Shown here one piece after another: positions 16,688 through 25,398 of a DNA stretch of 45,254 nt. The notes beneath the pieces were generated by a model, which was not told the origin of the DNA, did not search any database, and was given only the letters and a program-made list of their open reading frames with translations. The stretch is from Streptomyces bohaiensis. Lineage in GTDB: Bacteria; Actinomycetota; Actinomycetes; Streptomycetales; Streptomycetaceae. Location: assembly GCF_012033785.1 (NCBI RefSeq), contig NZ_JAAVJC010000014.1, positions 1-45,254 on the forward strand. Reading direction: 5' to 3'. How positions within the stretch are numbered: position 1 is the stretch's first letter; each line of letters begins with the position of its first letter. The translations under genes and the position numbers were made by a program.

Positions 16688-17441
16688 GTGTGAGAACTCC
16701 CCCGAGCCGGTGCAAGTGGTGCGTGGTGCCTGCCACGTCGACGGGCGGGGCGCGCGAACCGGGTGGTCGCGAGCGGCTGTCCTCACAGCCCCTCCGCGCC
16801 TGGGCGCGTACCGGTCCTGCCCCGACCATCGGGAAACGGCCACATCTTGACATAGATTGAAGAATCCTAGGAGAAATTTGACAAGCATTTTGGTGATCTT
16901 GGGACATGAGTGTGCTGTTTCTGATCGAGCAGGGTCCGAATTGCACCACCGGAATCCGGTAAGCGATTACTGCGCGGATTCGGGTGACTATCCGCTCCCG
17001 GGCGGAGCGCCCGGGTCCGCTCCGGAGCGTCCGCGGAGCCCGCCGGCGGCGATCCGGGCACCGGAGTGCGCACCGGAGTGCGCACCGGTGGTGCCGCGGG
17101 GGGTGCCGCAGCGCGACGACCGATCCGGCCCGGGGCGGTCATGTCGCGACATGTCCCGCCGGGCGGCGGTGCGCCGTCGCGACCGACCCCCGCCCGCATC
17201 CGGCACCGCCGCGCCGGTACGGACGGTGAACGGGCGCCGGGGAGCCGCCGCCCGGGCGGCGCGACCCGCCGGTCGCCGGCCGTCCCCGGCCCCTGCGAAT
17301 AGCGCAGGATTCCCGCGACAGCGGCACTTCGCCCGGTCGCGCCGCCCTCGGCAGCCGCACGGGAACCGGCGTCCTGTCACCGCCCGCATTCCACCGCGGC
17401 GGGCCGCACGCCGCGGCCGACGATCCGCTTGGATGGTGAGC
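16688..17441. other. 754-base intergenic region with AT-rich promoter patch
   Basis: No gene is convincing here; the long open frames have random composition. At about 16845-16985 the sequence becomes markedly AT-rich for this genome and holds two TTGACA boxes (16857-16862 and 16888-16893) separated by the palindrome TCCTAGGA (16867-16874). This is probably the promoter/operator area of the regulator reading leftward and possibly of a rightward transcript. A 12-bp unit (GCACCGGAGTGC) is repeated in tandem at 17058-17081, with a third partial copy. Confidence 0.45.
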
Positions 17442-18029
17442 ATGAACGCAACTCCCGCAGCAAACCCCCTTCCCGGTACGCGCGGTTCCGGGATGATCCT
17501 CGCGCTGTTCGGTGCCGTCTGGTGGTGCGTCGGCTCGGTGGTGCTGAACGGCCCGGCGCGGCCGGCCGCTCTCGCCGTCGGCGTGCTCGTCGCCCTCGTC
17601 CTGCTGGTGCTGGCCGCCCGCCGACTGGACGGCACCGGCGAACGGGAGGCGTACGAACGCAGCTCCCGCACCTTCGCCTGGTGCAACGCCGGTCAGGGCA
17701 TCGGCATCGGGGTCGTCATCGTCGCCGGCAACGTCACCGGCCACCAGAACCTCATTCCGGCGTTCATCGCGGTCGTGGTCGGCGTGCACTTCTTCCCGCT
17801 GGCCCGCCCGTTCGGCCACCCGGAGTACCGCTGGACCGGCGGACTCCTCGTCCTCGTCGGCGCGGTCTGCTCCGTCGTCGCGCTCGCCGGCGCCCCGGTG
17901 ACCGGCGTGCTGACCGCCGCCGGCGCCGGCTCCGCCCTGGTGCTCTGGTCCACCACCGTCTGGTATCTGCGCCGCGGCGCGCCCGCAGCCCCCGCGCAGG
18001 TGGGGGCGGCCACCGCGACCGCCAGGTAG
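17442..18029 (+). CDS. Small integral membrane protein, function unknown
   Basis: About 195 residues with five to six hydrophobic segments: MILALFGAVWWCVGSVVL, an AALAVGVLVALVLLVL stretch, GIGIGVVIVAG, AFIAVVVGVHFFPLA, LLVLVGAVCSVVALA and VLTAAGAGSALVLW. The HFFPLARPFGHPEY block looks like a conserved signature of an uncharacterised membrane family. ATG 17442 is preferred; ATG 17433 is also possible. It lies between the regulators and the sugar operon and may not belong to the cluster: it shares no overlap with neighbours and no obvious pathway role. Confidence 0.7.
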   Translation: MNATPAANPLPGTRGSGMILALFGAVWWCVGSVVLNGPARPAALAVGVLVALVLLVLAARRLDGTGEREAYERSSRTFAWCNAGQGIGIGVVIVAGNVTGHQNLIPAFIAVVVGVHFFPLARPFGHPEYRWTGGLLVLVGAVCSVVALAGAPVTGVLTAAGAGSALVLWSTTVWYLRRGAPAAPAQVGAATATAR

Positions 18030-18221
18030 ACACATCGCGCGGAGGAGGACAACCGCCCGGCGAAGGTTCCTGATATGTGTCACGGCCGCACGGCGACACC
18101 CGCCACCGGGCGCGGTCGTGCACTAGCTTGGCGGCCGGGCTGCCACCGGCCCCCCGCCCCGGCAGGGCACGCGGGGGAGCCGACCCGACCGGCAGCACGA
18201 CCGCGGACCGGGGGAGTGGGC

Positions 18222-18872
18222 ATGAACGAGCCGTCGCGCGGCGCCGGCGAGGGCGCCGGACGCCCCCTGCCGACCGGCAGCGGCGTCGACATCTTCGAAC
18301 GGCACTACGCCGGCGAACCGGGAGCCGGGTGGGAGATCCACCGACCGCAACGCACCCTGCGACGCATCGCGGCCGAGGGCCTGCTGCGCGGCCGGGTGCT
18401 GGACGTCGGCTGCGGCAGCGGCGACAACGCCCTGCTGTGCGCGGAGTACGGACTGGACACCACCGGTGTCGACGCAGCGCCCAGCGCCGTCGCCCTCGCC
18501 TCCGCCAAGGCCCGCGAGCGGGGCCTGACCGCCCGCTTCCTGGAGTGGGACGTCACCGAGCTCGCCGCGTTGGGCGAGCAGTTCGACACCCTGGTCGACG
18601 TGGGCTGCTTCCACTGCTTCACCCCCGAGGACCGACCGCGCGTCGCCCGCTCCATGGCCGCGGCGACGGTACCGGGCGGCCGCTGCTTCCTGCTGTGCTT
18701 CAGCGACCGCCAGCCGGGCAGCTGGGGCCCGCACCGCGTCACCGAGCAGTCGGTCCGCGAGAGCTTCACCGGAGCCGGCTGGGAGATCGACAGCCTCGAA
18801 CCCGCCGAACTCGACGTCGCGTTCGCCCCCGGCGTGGCCCAGGCGTGGTTCGCCGCCATGACGCGGCGCTGA
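18222..18872 (+). CDS. Class I SAM-dependent methyltransferase, substrate unknown
   Basis: A 216-residue Rossmann methyltransferase with SAM motif VLDVGCGSGDN at about 62-72 and an acidic strand end GLDTTGVDAAPSA at about 82-94. It also has post-motif DVGCFHCFTPEDR and a conserved C-terminal SFTGAGWEIDSL. The type (TehB/thiopurine-like) acts on varied small molecules and gives no substrate clue. ATG 18222 follows GGGGGAG at 18210-18216. The glycosyltransferase starts 24 bases after its stop, so it likely opens the sugar operon. Since the N,N-dimethyltransferase is encoded separately, this one may methylate a phenol, a Cys/Ser-derived group or a peptide terminus. Confidence 0.8.
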   Translation: MNEPSRGAGEGAGRPLPTGSGVDIFERHYAGEPGAGWEIHRPQRTLRRIAAEGLLRGRVLDVGCGSGDNALLCAEYGLDTTGVDAAPSAVALASAKARERGLTARFLEWDVTELAALGEQFDTLVDVGCFHCFTPEDRPRVARSMAAATVPGGRCFLLCFSDRQPGSWGPHRVTEQSVRESFTGAGWEIDSLEPAELDVAFAPGVAQAWFAAMTRR

Positions 18873-18895
18873 ACCGGCCGGGGGAGTAGACCGAG

Positions 18896-20263
18896 ATGCG
18901 CGTCCTGTTCGTCACCTGGCCCGCCGCCGCCCACCTCTTCCCGGCGGTCCCGCTGGCCTGGGCCCTGCAGGCCGCGGGCCACCAGGTGCGGGTCGTCTCG
19001 CACCCCGCGCTGGCCCACGCCGTCACCTCGGCCGGGCTCACCGCCGTCCCGCTCGGCGACGCGGCCACGCTGCCGGAGCCGCTGGGCGCCGGGCGGCCGG
19101 TCCCCGCGGAGACCGCCGAGCGCCTCGCACGCCTCACCGAGGCGCTCGACCTGACGGGCCGAGACCGCCAACTGTGGGCCTACCACCGCGACTTCCTGCT
19201 GCCCGCGGCCCGCGACTTCCAGCCGGAGTCCGCCCGACCCGCCGACCCGCACCCTGCCCTCGACGGGCTCGTCGGCTTCTGCACCGCCTGGCAGCCCGAC
19301 CTGGTGCTGTGGGACCCCACCATGCCCGCGGCCGCCGTCGCCGCCGAGGTGGTCGGCGCCGCCCACGCCCGCTTCCTGTGGGGGCCGGACTTCTTCGGCT
19401 GGGCCGCGGAACGCCACGCCGCCGCCGCCGAGCGGCTCGGCGCCGCCGCCGTCGGCGAGGACCCGCTCACCGCCATGGTCCGGCCGATGGCCGAACGCCA
19501 CGGACTCCCGGTCACCGACGCCCTGCGATACGGCCGGTGGAGCGTCGACCCGCTGCTGGACCGGCTGCGGCTCCCGACCCGGCAGCGCACCGTGCGGATG
19601 CGGTGGGTGCCGTACACCGGCAGCGGCGTCCTGCCCGACTGGCTGCGCGAACCCCCCGCCCGGCCCCGCGTCGCGATCACCCTCGGCGCCTCGGTGCGGG
19701 CCTGGTCGACCGAGAGCGCCCTCCTCACCAACCGCGTGCTGGAGATGGTCGACGGCCTCGACGTCGAGGTCGTCGCCACCCTCGACGCCTCCCAGCGGGC
19801 CCAGGCCGAGCGCATCCCCGACAACGTCCGGACGGTGGACTACGTCCCGCTGACCGAACTGCTCCCGACCTGCACCGCGGTGATCCACCACGGCGGCCAC
19901 GGCACCCTGTGCGCCGCCCTCGCCCACCGCCTGCCGCAACTGGTCGTGATGGACCCGCGCGCTCCGATGGAGGCGCCGATGACCGGCCGGTTCCTCGCCC
20001 TGAGCGGCGCGGGCACCGGCGTCCGCGCCGACACCCGCTCCGGCGAGGTGCTGCGGGAGGGGCTGCGGCGCCTGATCACCGAGCCGTCCTTCCGCTCCGC
20101 CGCCGACGGCCTCTACCAGGACCTGCTCGCCGCCCCCGGGCCCGCCGAGACCGTCCCCGTCCTCGAACGCCTCACCCGGCACGGCCGACGACGGAACGCC
20201 GCACCCCCCGCCCCACCCGCACCCGCCGCGACGTCCGCCGCACGCCTGGGAGGAACACCGTGA
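18896..20263 (+). CDS. Macrolide-type glycosyltransferase (DesVII/EryCIII/SpnP-like, GT1)
   Basis: A 455-residue GT-B enzyme. The N-terminal acceptor domain starts MRVLFVTWPAAAHLFPAVPLAWAL, split here as MRVLFVTWPAAAH then LFPAVPLAWAL. The C-terminal nucleotide-sugar domain has the HHGGHGT motif at about 331-337 and a DPRAPMEAP loop. Closest in style to glycosyltransferases of deoxyamino sugars in macrolide pathways, many of which need a P450-like helper protein (DesVIII/EryCII type); none is visible in the window. Its stop overlaps the aminotransferase start. It should attach the dimethylamino tetradeoxyhexose to the peptide or to its aryl unit. Confidence 0.88.
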   Translation: MRVLFVTWPAAAHLFPAVPLAWALQAAGHQVRVVSHPALAHAVTSAGLTAVPLGDAATLPEPLGAGRPVPAETAERLARLTEALDLTGRDRQLWAYHRDFLLPAARDFQPESARPADPHPALDGLVGFCTAWQPDLVLWDPTMPAAAVAAEVVGAAHARFLWGPDFFGWAAERHAAAAERLGAAAVGEDPLTAMVRPMAERHGLPVTDALRYGRWSVDPLLDRLRLPTRQRTVRMRWVPYTGSGVLPDWLREPPARPRVAITLGASVRAWSTESALLTNRVLEMVDGLDVEVVATLDASQRAQAERIPDNVRTVDYVPLTELLPTCTAVIHHGGHGTLCAALAHRLPQLVVMDPRAPMEAPMTGRFLALSGAGTGVRADTRSGEVLREGLRRLITEPSFRSAADGLYQDLLAAPGPAETVPVLERLTRHGRRRNAAPPAPPAPAATSAARLGGTP

Positions 20264-21411
20264 TCAACGTCTTTCAACCGAGCCTCGGCGAGGCGGAACT
20301 GGCGGCGGTGGCCGAGGTGTTCGCCTCCAACTGGCTCGGCAGCGGCCCGCGCACCCGCGCCTTCGAGGAGCAGTTCGCCGACCACCTCGGCGTCGACGCC
20401 GACCAGCTGCTCTTCACCAACTCCTGCACCGCCGGGCTGTTCCTCGCCGCCGAACTCCTCGAACTGGGCCCGGGCGACGAGGTGGTGATGCCCTCGGTGA
20501 GCTTCGTCGCCGCCGCCAACGCCGTCGCCGCCACCGGCGCACGCCCCGTGTTCTGCGATGTGGACCCCCGCAGCCTCAACCCCACCGCCGAGCACATCGA
20601 ACAGGCGCTCACCGACCGCACCCGCGCCGTGGTGGTCCTCCACTTCGGCGGCGACCCCGGGGAGGTCGCCGCCATCGCCCGACTGTGCCGCGCCCGAGGC
20701 GTCCCGCTGGTGGAGGACGCCGCCTGCGCCGTCGCCTCCACGGTCGACGGACGACGCTGCGGCACCTTCGGCGACATCGCGGTGTGGAGCTTCGACGCGA
20801 TGAAGGTCATGGCCACCGGCGACGGCGGGATGCTCCACGTCCGCGACCCCGAACTCGCCCGCCGCGCCCGCGTCCTCGCGTACCACGGCCTCGCCCGCCC
20901 CAGCGGCTACGCCTCGGCCCGCGTCTCCTCCCGCTGGTGGGAGCTGGACGTCACCGACTTCGGCCGCCGCGTGCTGGGCAACGACCTGACCGCCGCCATC
21001 GGCACTGTGCAACTGCGGCGGCTCCCGGAGTTCGTCGAGCGCCGCAGCGCCGTCGCCGCCGCCTACGACACCCTGCTCGCCGACGCCGAGGGCGTCCGCC
21101 TCCCGCCGCGGCCCGCAGCCGGCCGCACCTCCTCCCATTACTTCTACTGGGTCCAACTGGACCCCGCGGTGCGCGACCGGGTCGCCGCCACCCTGCTGGA
21201 ACGCGACATCTACACGACGTTCCGGTACCCGCCGCTGCACCGGGTCCCGGCCTACGGCACCGACCACCCGGAGCTGCCCGGCACCGACGCGGCCGCCGAG
21301 TCGACCCTGCTGCTCCCGCTCCACCAGGCACTCACCGACGAGGAGGTGGCGACGGTCGCGAGGGAGCTGCGGGCCGCCGTCGCCCACCACGCGGCCCCCG
21401 CCCGCGTCTGA
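20260..21411 (+). CDS. DegT/DnrJ/EryC1-family sugar aminotransferase (SpnR-like)
   Basis: A 383-residue PLP enzyme. It opens with INVFQPSLGEAEL and has NSCTAGLFLAAELL, EDAACAVAST, and the Schiff-base Lys in SFDAMKVMATGDGG (about residue 182). The family transaminates keto-deoxysugars; here C4 of 4-keto-2,3,6-trideoxyhexose is the expected substrate because the neighbours remove O2 and O3. GTG 20260 overlaps the glycosyltransferase stop, and GGGAGGA at 20247-20253 is well placed. Distinguishing C4 from C3 amination rests on pathway context, not on residues I can see. Confidence 0.88.
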   Translation: MINVFQPSLGEAELAAVAEVFASNWLGSGPRTRAFEEQFADHLGVDADQLLFTNSCTAGLFLAAELLELGPGDEVVMPSVSFVAAANAVAATGARPVFCDVDPRSLNPTAEHIEQALTDRTRAVVVLHFGGDPGEVAAIARLCRARGVPLVEDAACAVASTVDGRRCGTFGDIAVWSFDAMKVMATGDGGMLHVRDPELARRARVLAYHGLARPSGYASARVSSRWWELDVTDFGRRVLGNDLTAAIGTVQLRRLPEFVERRSAVAAAYDTLLADAEGVRLPPRPAAGRTSSHYFYWVQLDPAVRDRVAATLLERDIYTTFRYPPLHRVPAYGTDHPELPGTDAAAESTLLLPLHQALTDEEVATVARELRAAVAHHAAPARV

Positions 21412-21459
21412 CACGCCACCGCCACCCGCTGGGCACCCGCACACGAAGGGAGCGCGCCC

Positions 21460-22065
21460 GTGCAGATCGAGGAGACCGCCGTCGCGGGGGTCCACGTCAC
21501 CACCCCCCGCCACCTGCCCGACGAACGCGGCACCTTCCACGAGGGGTTCCGCACCGACCTGCTGGAGGCCGCTGTCGGCCGCCCCTTCGTGCCGCGCCAG
21601 CAGAACCTCTCCGTCTCCCGCCGCCACACCCTGCGGGGCATCCACAGCGTCACGGTGCCGCCGGGCCAGGCCAAGTACGTCAGCTGCGTCCGCGGCGCGG
21701 TCCGCGACATCGTGGTCGACCTGCGGATCGGGTCACCGACCTTCGGCCGCCACCACGTCACCGAGCTGACCGCGGAGTCCGGCCGCGCCGTCTACATCCC
21801 CGAAGGCGTCGGCCACGGCTTCCTCGCGCTCACCGACGACAGCTGCGTCTCCTACCTGCTCTCCGGCCTCCACGTGCCGGGCACCCAGATCGACATCGAC
21901 CCCTTCGACCCCGAACTGGCCCTCCCCTGGGACTGCCCGGCGCCTCCGCTGCTGTCCCCCAAGGACACCGCGGCCCCCAGCCTCGCCCAGGTCCGCGCCG
22001 CCGGCGCCCTCGCCCGGTGGGACGACGCCGCCCGCCGACCCGTCACGACGGGAGACCGCGCATGA
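21460..22065 (+). CDS. dTDP-4-keto-6-deoxyhexose 3,5-epimerase-like (RmlC family)
   Basis: A 201-residue cupin of the RmlC family. DERGTFHEGFR is near residue 21, the catalytic His is in TLRGIHS (about 61), and AVYIPEGVGHGFLAL (about 109-123) carries the active-site Tyr. The usual C-terminal Asp region appears as DPFDPELALPW. RmlC enzymes epimerise C3/C5; several deoxysugar homologues act at C5 only. Its presence points to an L-configured sugar such as ossamine rather than D-forosamine, though such genes are sometimes retained without need. GTG 21460 has AAGGGAG at 21446-21452; the stop overlaps the thymidylyltransferase start. Confidence 0.88.
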   Translation: MQIEETAVAGVHVTTPRHLPDERGTFHEGFRTDLLEAAVGRPFVPRQQNLSVSRRHTLRGIHSVTVPPGQAKYVSCVRGAVRDIVVDLRIGSPTFGRHHVTELTAESGRAVYIPEGVGHGFLALTDDSCVSYLLSGLHVPGTQIDIDPFDPELALPWDCPAPPLLSPKDTAAPSLAQVRAAGALARWDDAARRPVTTGDRA

Positions 22066-23096
22066 AGGCCCTCGTGCTGGCCGGGGGGCTGGGCACCCGG
22101 CTGCGGCCCGTGACCCACACCATGCCCAAGCAGCTCATTCCGCTCGCCAACCGGCCGGTCCTGGAACACGTCCTGGACGACCTGCGGCCCCTCGGCGTCC
22201 GGGAGATCGGCGTCGTCGTCGGCGACTGGGGGCCCGACATCGCCGCCCGCGTCGGCGACGGGTCCCGGTTCGGCGCCCGCATCACCTACATCCCCCAGGA
22301 ACGCCCGCTGGGCCTGGCCCACTGCGTCTCCATCGCCCGGCCCTTCCTCGGCGACGACGACTTCGTGATGTACCTGGGCGACAACCTCATCCAGGACGGC
22401 GTCACCGCCACGGCCGAGCAGTTCGCCGCACGCCGCTCCGACGCCCACCTCGCCGTCGCCCGGGTCGCCGACCCCCGCTCCTTCGGGGTCGCCGAACTCG
22501 ACGCGCACGCCGAGGTGGTGCGGCTGGTGGAGAAGCCGCGCCACCCCCGCAGCGACCTCGCGCTGATCGGCGTCTACTTCTTCTCCGCCGCCATCCACCG
22601 CGCCGTCGCCGCCATCACCCCCAGCGCCCGCGGCGAACTGGAGATCACCGACGCCGTGCAGTGGCTGCTGGACCGCGGCGCCCGCGTCACCGCGGGCGAG
22701 TACACCGGGTACTGGCGCGACACCGGACGCATCGAGGACCTGCTCGACTGCAACCGGCGCCTGCTGGACGCCCTCGCCGCCGACCGCGGCGGCCCCGCCG
22801 ACCGGGTCCTCCTGGCGCCCGGCGCCACCACCGCGCGCTCCACCCTCACCGGCCCGGTGCTGATCGGGGCGGGCTCGGTCGTCGAGAACTGCCGCATCGG
22901 GCCGGGCACCTCGATAGGCGAAGGATGTGTCGTGCGCGACAGCACACTGGAGAACTGCATCGTGATGGACGGCGCGCGCGTCGTCGGACGGCACGGCCTG
23001 CGGGACGCCCTCCTCGGCCCCGCCACCGCGCTCGGGACCGGGCCGCACGACGCCCGCCTCGGCGCCCCCGCCGGCCCCCTGGAGGTGACCGCGTGA
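22062..23096 (+). CDS. Glucose-1-phosphate thymidylyltransferase, long form (StrD/RmlA-like)
   Basis: A 344-residue nucleotidyltransferase that makes dTDP-glucose. It opens MKALVLAGGLGTRLRPVTH, with PKQLIPLANRPVLEH following and YLGDNLIQDG near 101. The C-terminal ~100 residues contain hexapeptide-like beta-helix repeats (IGPGTSIGEGCVVRDS), as in the long antibiotic-cluster form. ATG 22062 overlaps the epimerase stop and its own stop overlaps the 4,6-dehydratase start. It supplies the first committed sugar nucleotide of the pathway. Confidence 0.93.
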   Translation: MKALVLAGGLGTRLRPVTHTMPKQLIPLANRPVLEHVLDDLRPLGVREIGVVVGDWGPDIAARVGDGSRFGARITYIPQERPLGLAHCVSIARPFLGDDDFVMYLGDNLIQDGVTATAEQFAARRSDAHLAVARVADPRSFGVAELDAHAEVVRLVEKPRHPRSDLALIGVYFFSAAIHRAVAAITPSARGELEITDAVQWLLDRGARVTAGEYTGYWRDTGRIEDLLDCNRRLLDALAADRGGPADRVLLAPGATTARSTLTGPVLIGAGSVVENCRIGPGTSIGEGCVVRDSTLENCIVMDGARVVGRHGLRDALLGPATALGTGPHDARLGAPAGPLEVTA

Positions 23097-24091
23097 GAGT
23101 CCTCGTCACGGGCGGCGCCGGCTTCGTCGGCTCCCACTACGTCCGCACCCTCCTCGCCGGCGGCTACCCCGGGTACGAGAGCGCCGAGGTCACCGTCCTC
23201 GACAAGCTGAGCTACGCCGGCAACGCCGAGAACATCCCGCTCTCCCACCCCCGACTGCGCCTCGTCCGCGGCGACATCTGCGACGCCGCACTCCTGCGCG
23301 AGGTGCTGCCCGGCCACGACGCCGTGGTCCACTTCGCGGCCGAGTCCCACGTCGACCGCTCGCTCGACGACCCCGGTGTCTTCACCCGCACCAACGTCCT
23401 CGGCACCCAGACCCTGCTCGACGCGTGCCTGCGCGCCGCCGTGCCGCGCATGGTGCACATCTCCACCGACGAGGTCTACGGCAGCATCACCGAGGGCTCC
23501 TGGACCGAGCGCTCCCCGCTGGAACCCAACTCGCCCTACGCCGCCTCCAAGGCCGCCTCCGACCTGGCGGTGCGGGCGTACTGGCGGACCTTCGGGCTGA
23601 ACGTCTCGATCACCCGGTCCTCCAACACCTACGGGCCGCACCAGCACCCGGAGAAGCTCATCCCGCACTTCACCACGCGCCTGCTGGACGGCGAGCCCGT
23701 ACCGCTGTACGGCACCGGCCGCAACGTCCGCGACTGGGTGCACGTCGACGACCACGCGCGCGCCGTGCAGACCGTGCTCACCGGCGGCGCCGCCGGCGAG
23801 GTGTACCACGTCGGCGGCGGCAACGAACTCACCAACCTCGCCATCACCGACCGGCTCCTCGCCCTCTGCGGCGCCGACCCCGCGCTGGTGCGGCACGTCG
23901 CCGACCGCAAGGGGCACGACCAGCGCTACTCGCTGGACTGCACGAAGATCCGCGACGAGCTCGGCTTCACCCCGCGCGTCGGCTTCGACGACGGACTGGC
24001 CGCCACCGTCGACTGGTACCGGCACCACCGCGGCTGGTGGCAGCGGGCGCAGCAGCGCACCCGCGACGAGCAGGAAGGGACGTCCGCATGA
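23093..24091 (+). CDS. rfbB: dTDP-glucose 4,6-dehydratase (RmlB)
   Basis: A 332-residue extended SDR. TGGAGFVGSH at 5-14 binds NAD; AAESHVDRS is near 83; the catalytic STDEVYG lies at about 124-130, with YAASK at about 149-153. The C-terminal half has RSSNTYGPHQHPEKLIPHF and RDWVHVDDHARA, both typical of the family. It converts dTDP-glucose to dTDP-4-keto-6-deoxyglucose, the branch point to all 6-deoxysugars. GTG 23093 overlaps the upstream stop and its TGA overlaps the next ATG. Confidence 0.95.
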   Translation: MRVLVTGGAGFVGSHYVRTLLAGGYPGYESAEVTVLDKLSYAGNAENIPLSHPRLRLVRGDICDAALLREVLPGHDAVVHFAAESHVDRSLDDPGVFTRTNVLGTQTLLDACLRAAVPRMVHISTDEVYGSITEGSWTERSPLEPNSPYAASKAASDLAVRAYWRTFGLNVSITRSSNTYGPHQHPEKLIPHFTTRLLDGEPVPLYGTGRNVRDWVHVDDHARAVQTVLTGGAAGEVYHVGGGNELTNLAITDRLLALCGADPALVRHVADRKGHDQRYSLDCTKIRDELGFTPRVGFDDGLAATVDWYRHHRGWWQRAQQRTRDEQEGTSA

Positions 24092-25398
24092 GCGAGGACC
24101 ACCGCCGGGCGGTCCTGGAGGAGACCCGGAAGTACCACCGGAGCCTGCGCGGCCCCGAGGAGTTCGTCCCCGGCGTCACCGAGATCTGGCCCTCGGGAGC
24201 GGTGCTGGACGAGACCGACCGCGCCGCCCTCGTCGAGGCCGCCCTCGACCTGCGGATCGCCGCCGGCCCCGCCTCCCGGAAGTTCGAGTCCTCCTTCGCG
24301 CGGCTGCTCAAGCGCCGCAAGGCGCACCTGACCAACTCCGGCTCCTCCGCCAACCTCCTCGCCCTGACCGCCCACACCTCCTCCCACCTGCCCGAGGAAC
24401 GCCGGCTGCGCGCCGGCGACGAGGTCATCACGGTCGCGGCCGGCTTCCCCACCACCGTCAACCCGATCGTGCAGAACGGGATGGTGCCGGTCTTCGTCGA
24501 CATCGACCCCACCACCTACAACACCACCGCCGACCGCGTCGCCGCCGCGATCGGACCGCGCACCCGCGGCATCATGATCGCCCACGCCCTCGGCAACCCG
24601 TTCGAAGTGGCCGAGATCGCCCAACTCGCCGCCGACCACGGCCTGGTCTTCATCGAGGACAACTGCGACGCGGTCGGCTCGACCTACCAGGGGCGGCTGA
24701 CGGGAACCTTCGGCCACGCCAGCACGGTCAGCTTCTACCCCGCGCACCACCTGACGATGGGGGAGGGCGGCATCGTCACCACCTCCGACCTCCGGCTCGC
24801 CCGGATCGTGGAGTCGCTGCGCGACTGGGGCCGCGACTGCTGGTGCGAGCCCGGCAAGAACGACACCTGCCTGAAGCGGTTCGACCAGCAGTTCGGCGAC
24901 CTGCCCTCCGGTTACGACCACAAGTACGTCTTCTCGCACATCGGGTACAACCTGAAGTCGACCGACCTCCAGGCCGCTCTCGGGCTCTCCCAACTCACCC
25001 GCCTCGACGAGTTCGTCGCCGCCCGGCGCCGCAACTGGCGCCGCATGCGCGAGGGGCTCGACGGGGTGCGCCACCTGCTGCTGCCCGAGCCCACCCCCGG
25101 CAGCGAACCGAGCTGGTTCGGCTTCGTCATGACGGTCGCCCCCGACGCCCCCTTCACCTGCGGCGAGTTGACCGGCTTCCTGGAGAGCCGCCGGATCGGC
25201 ACCCGGCGCCTGTTCGCCGGCAACCTCACCCGCCAACCCGCCTACCGGAACATCCCGCACCGGGTCGTCGGCGAGCTCACCCACAGCGACACCGTCATGA
25301 CCAGCACCTTCTGGACCGGCGTGTACCCGGGCCTCACCGACGAGATGATCGACTACGTCGTCGCCTCCGTACGGGAGTTCACGGCGGGCCGAGGATGA
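24088..25398 (+). CDS. rfbH: PLP/[2Fe-2S] 4-keto-6-deoxyhexose 3-dehydrase (RfbH/SpnQ-like)
   Basis: A 436-residue member of the E1/ColD/SpnQ group. The usual Schiff-base Lys is replaced by His in SFYPAHHLTMGEGG (about 216-229), the hallmark of the C3-deoxygenating subgroup. The [2Fe-2S] Cys cluster motif DCWCEPGKNDTC follows at about 250-261. These enzymes remove the C3 hydroxyl by radical chemistry. SpnQ in forosamine biosynthesis works with general cellular reductases, which fits the lack of a dedicated E3-like reductase here. Overlapping start and stop codons on both sides show it is embedded in the sugar operon. Confidence 0.93.
   Translation: MSEDHRRAVLEETRKYHRSLRGPEEFVPGVTEIWPSGAVLDETDRAALVEAALDLRIAAGPASRKFESSFARLLKRRKAHLTNSGSSANLLALTAHTSSHLPEERRLRAGDEVITVAAGFPTTVNPIVQNGMVPVFVDIDPTTYNTTADRVAAAIGPRTRGIMIAHALGNPFEVAEIAQLAADHGLVFIEDNCDAVGSTYQGRLTGTFGHASTVSFYPAHHLTMGEGGIVTTSDLRLARIVESLRDWGRDCWCEPGKNDTCLKRFDQQFGDLPSGYDHKYVFSHIGYNLKSTDLQAALGLSQLTRLDEFVAARRRNWRRMREGLDGVRHLLLPEPTPGSEPSWFGFVMTVAPDAPFTCGELTGFLESRRIGTRRLFAGNLTRQPAYRNIPHRVVGELTHSDTVMTSTFWTGVYPGLTDEMIDYVVASVREFTAGRG

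Noticed and set aside
16857..17441. Open reading frame continuing upstream of the membrane protein
   Set aside because: The translation is compositionally random and crosses the AT-rich promoter patch and a tandem repeat; it has no ribosome site.
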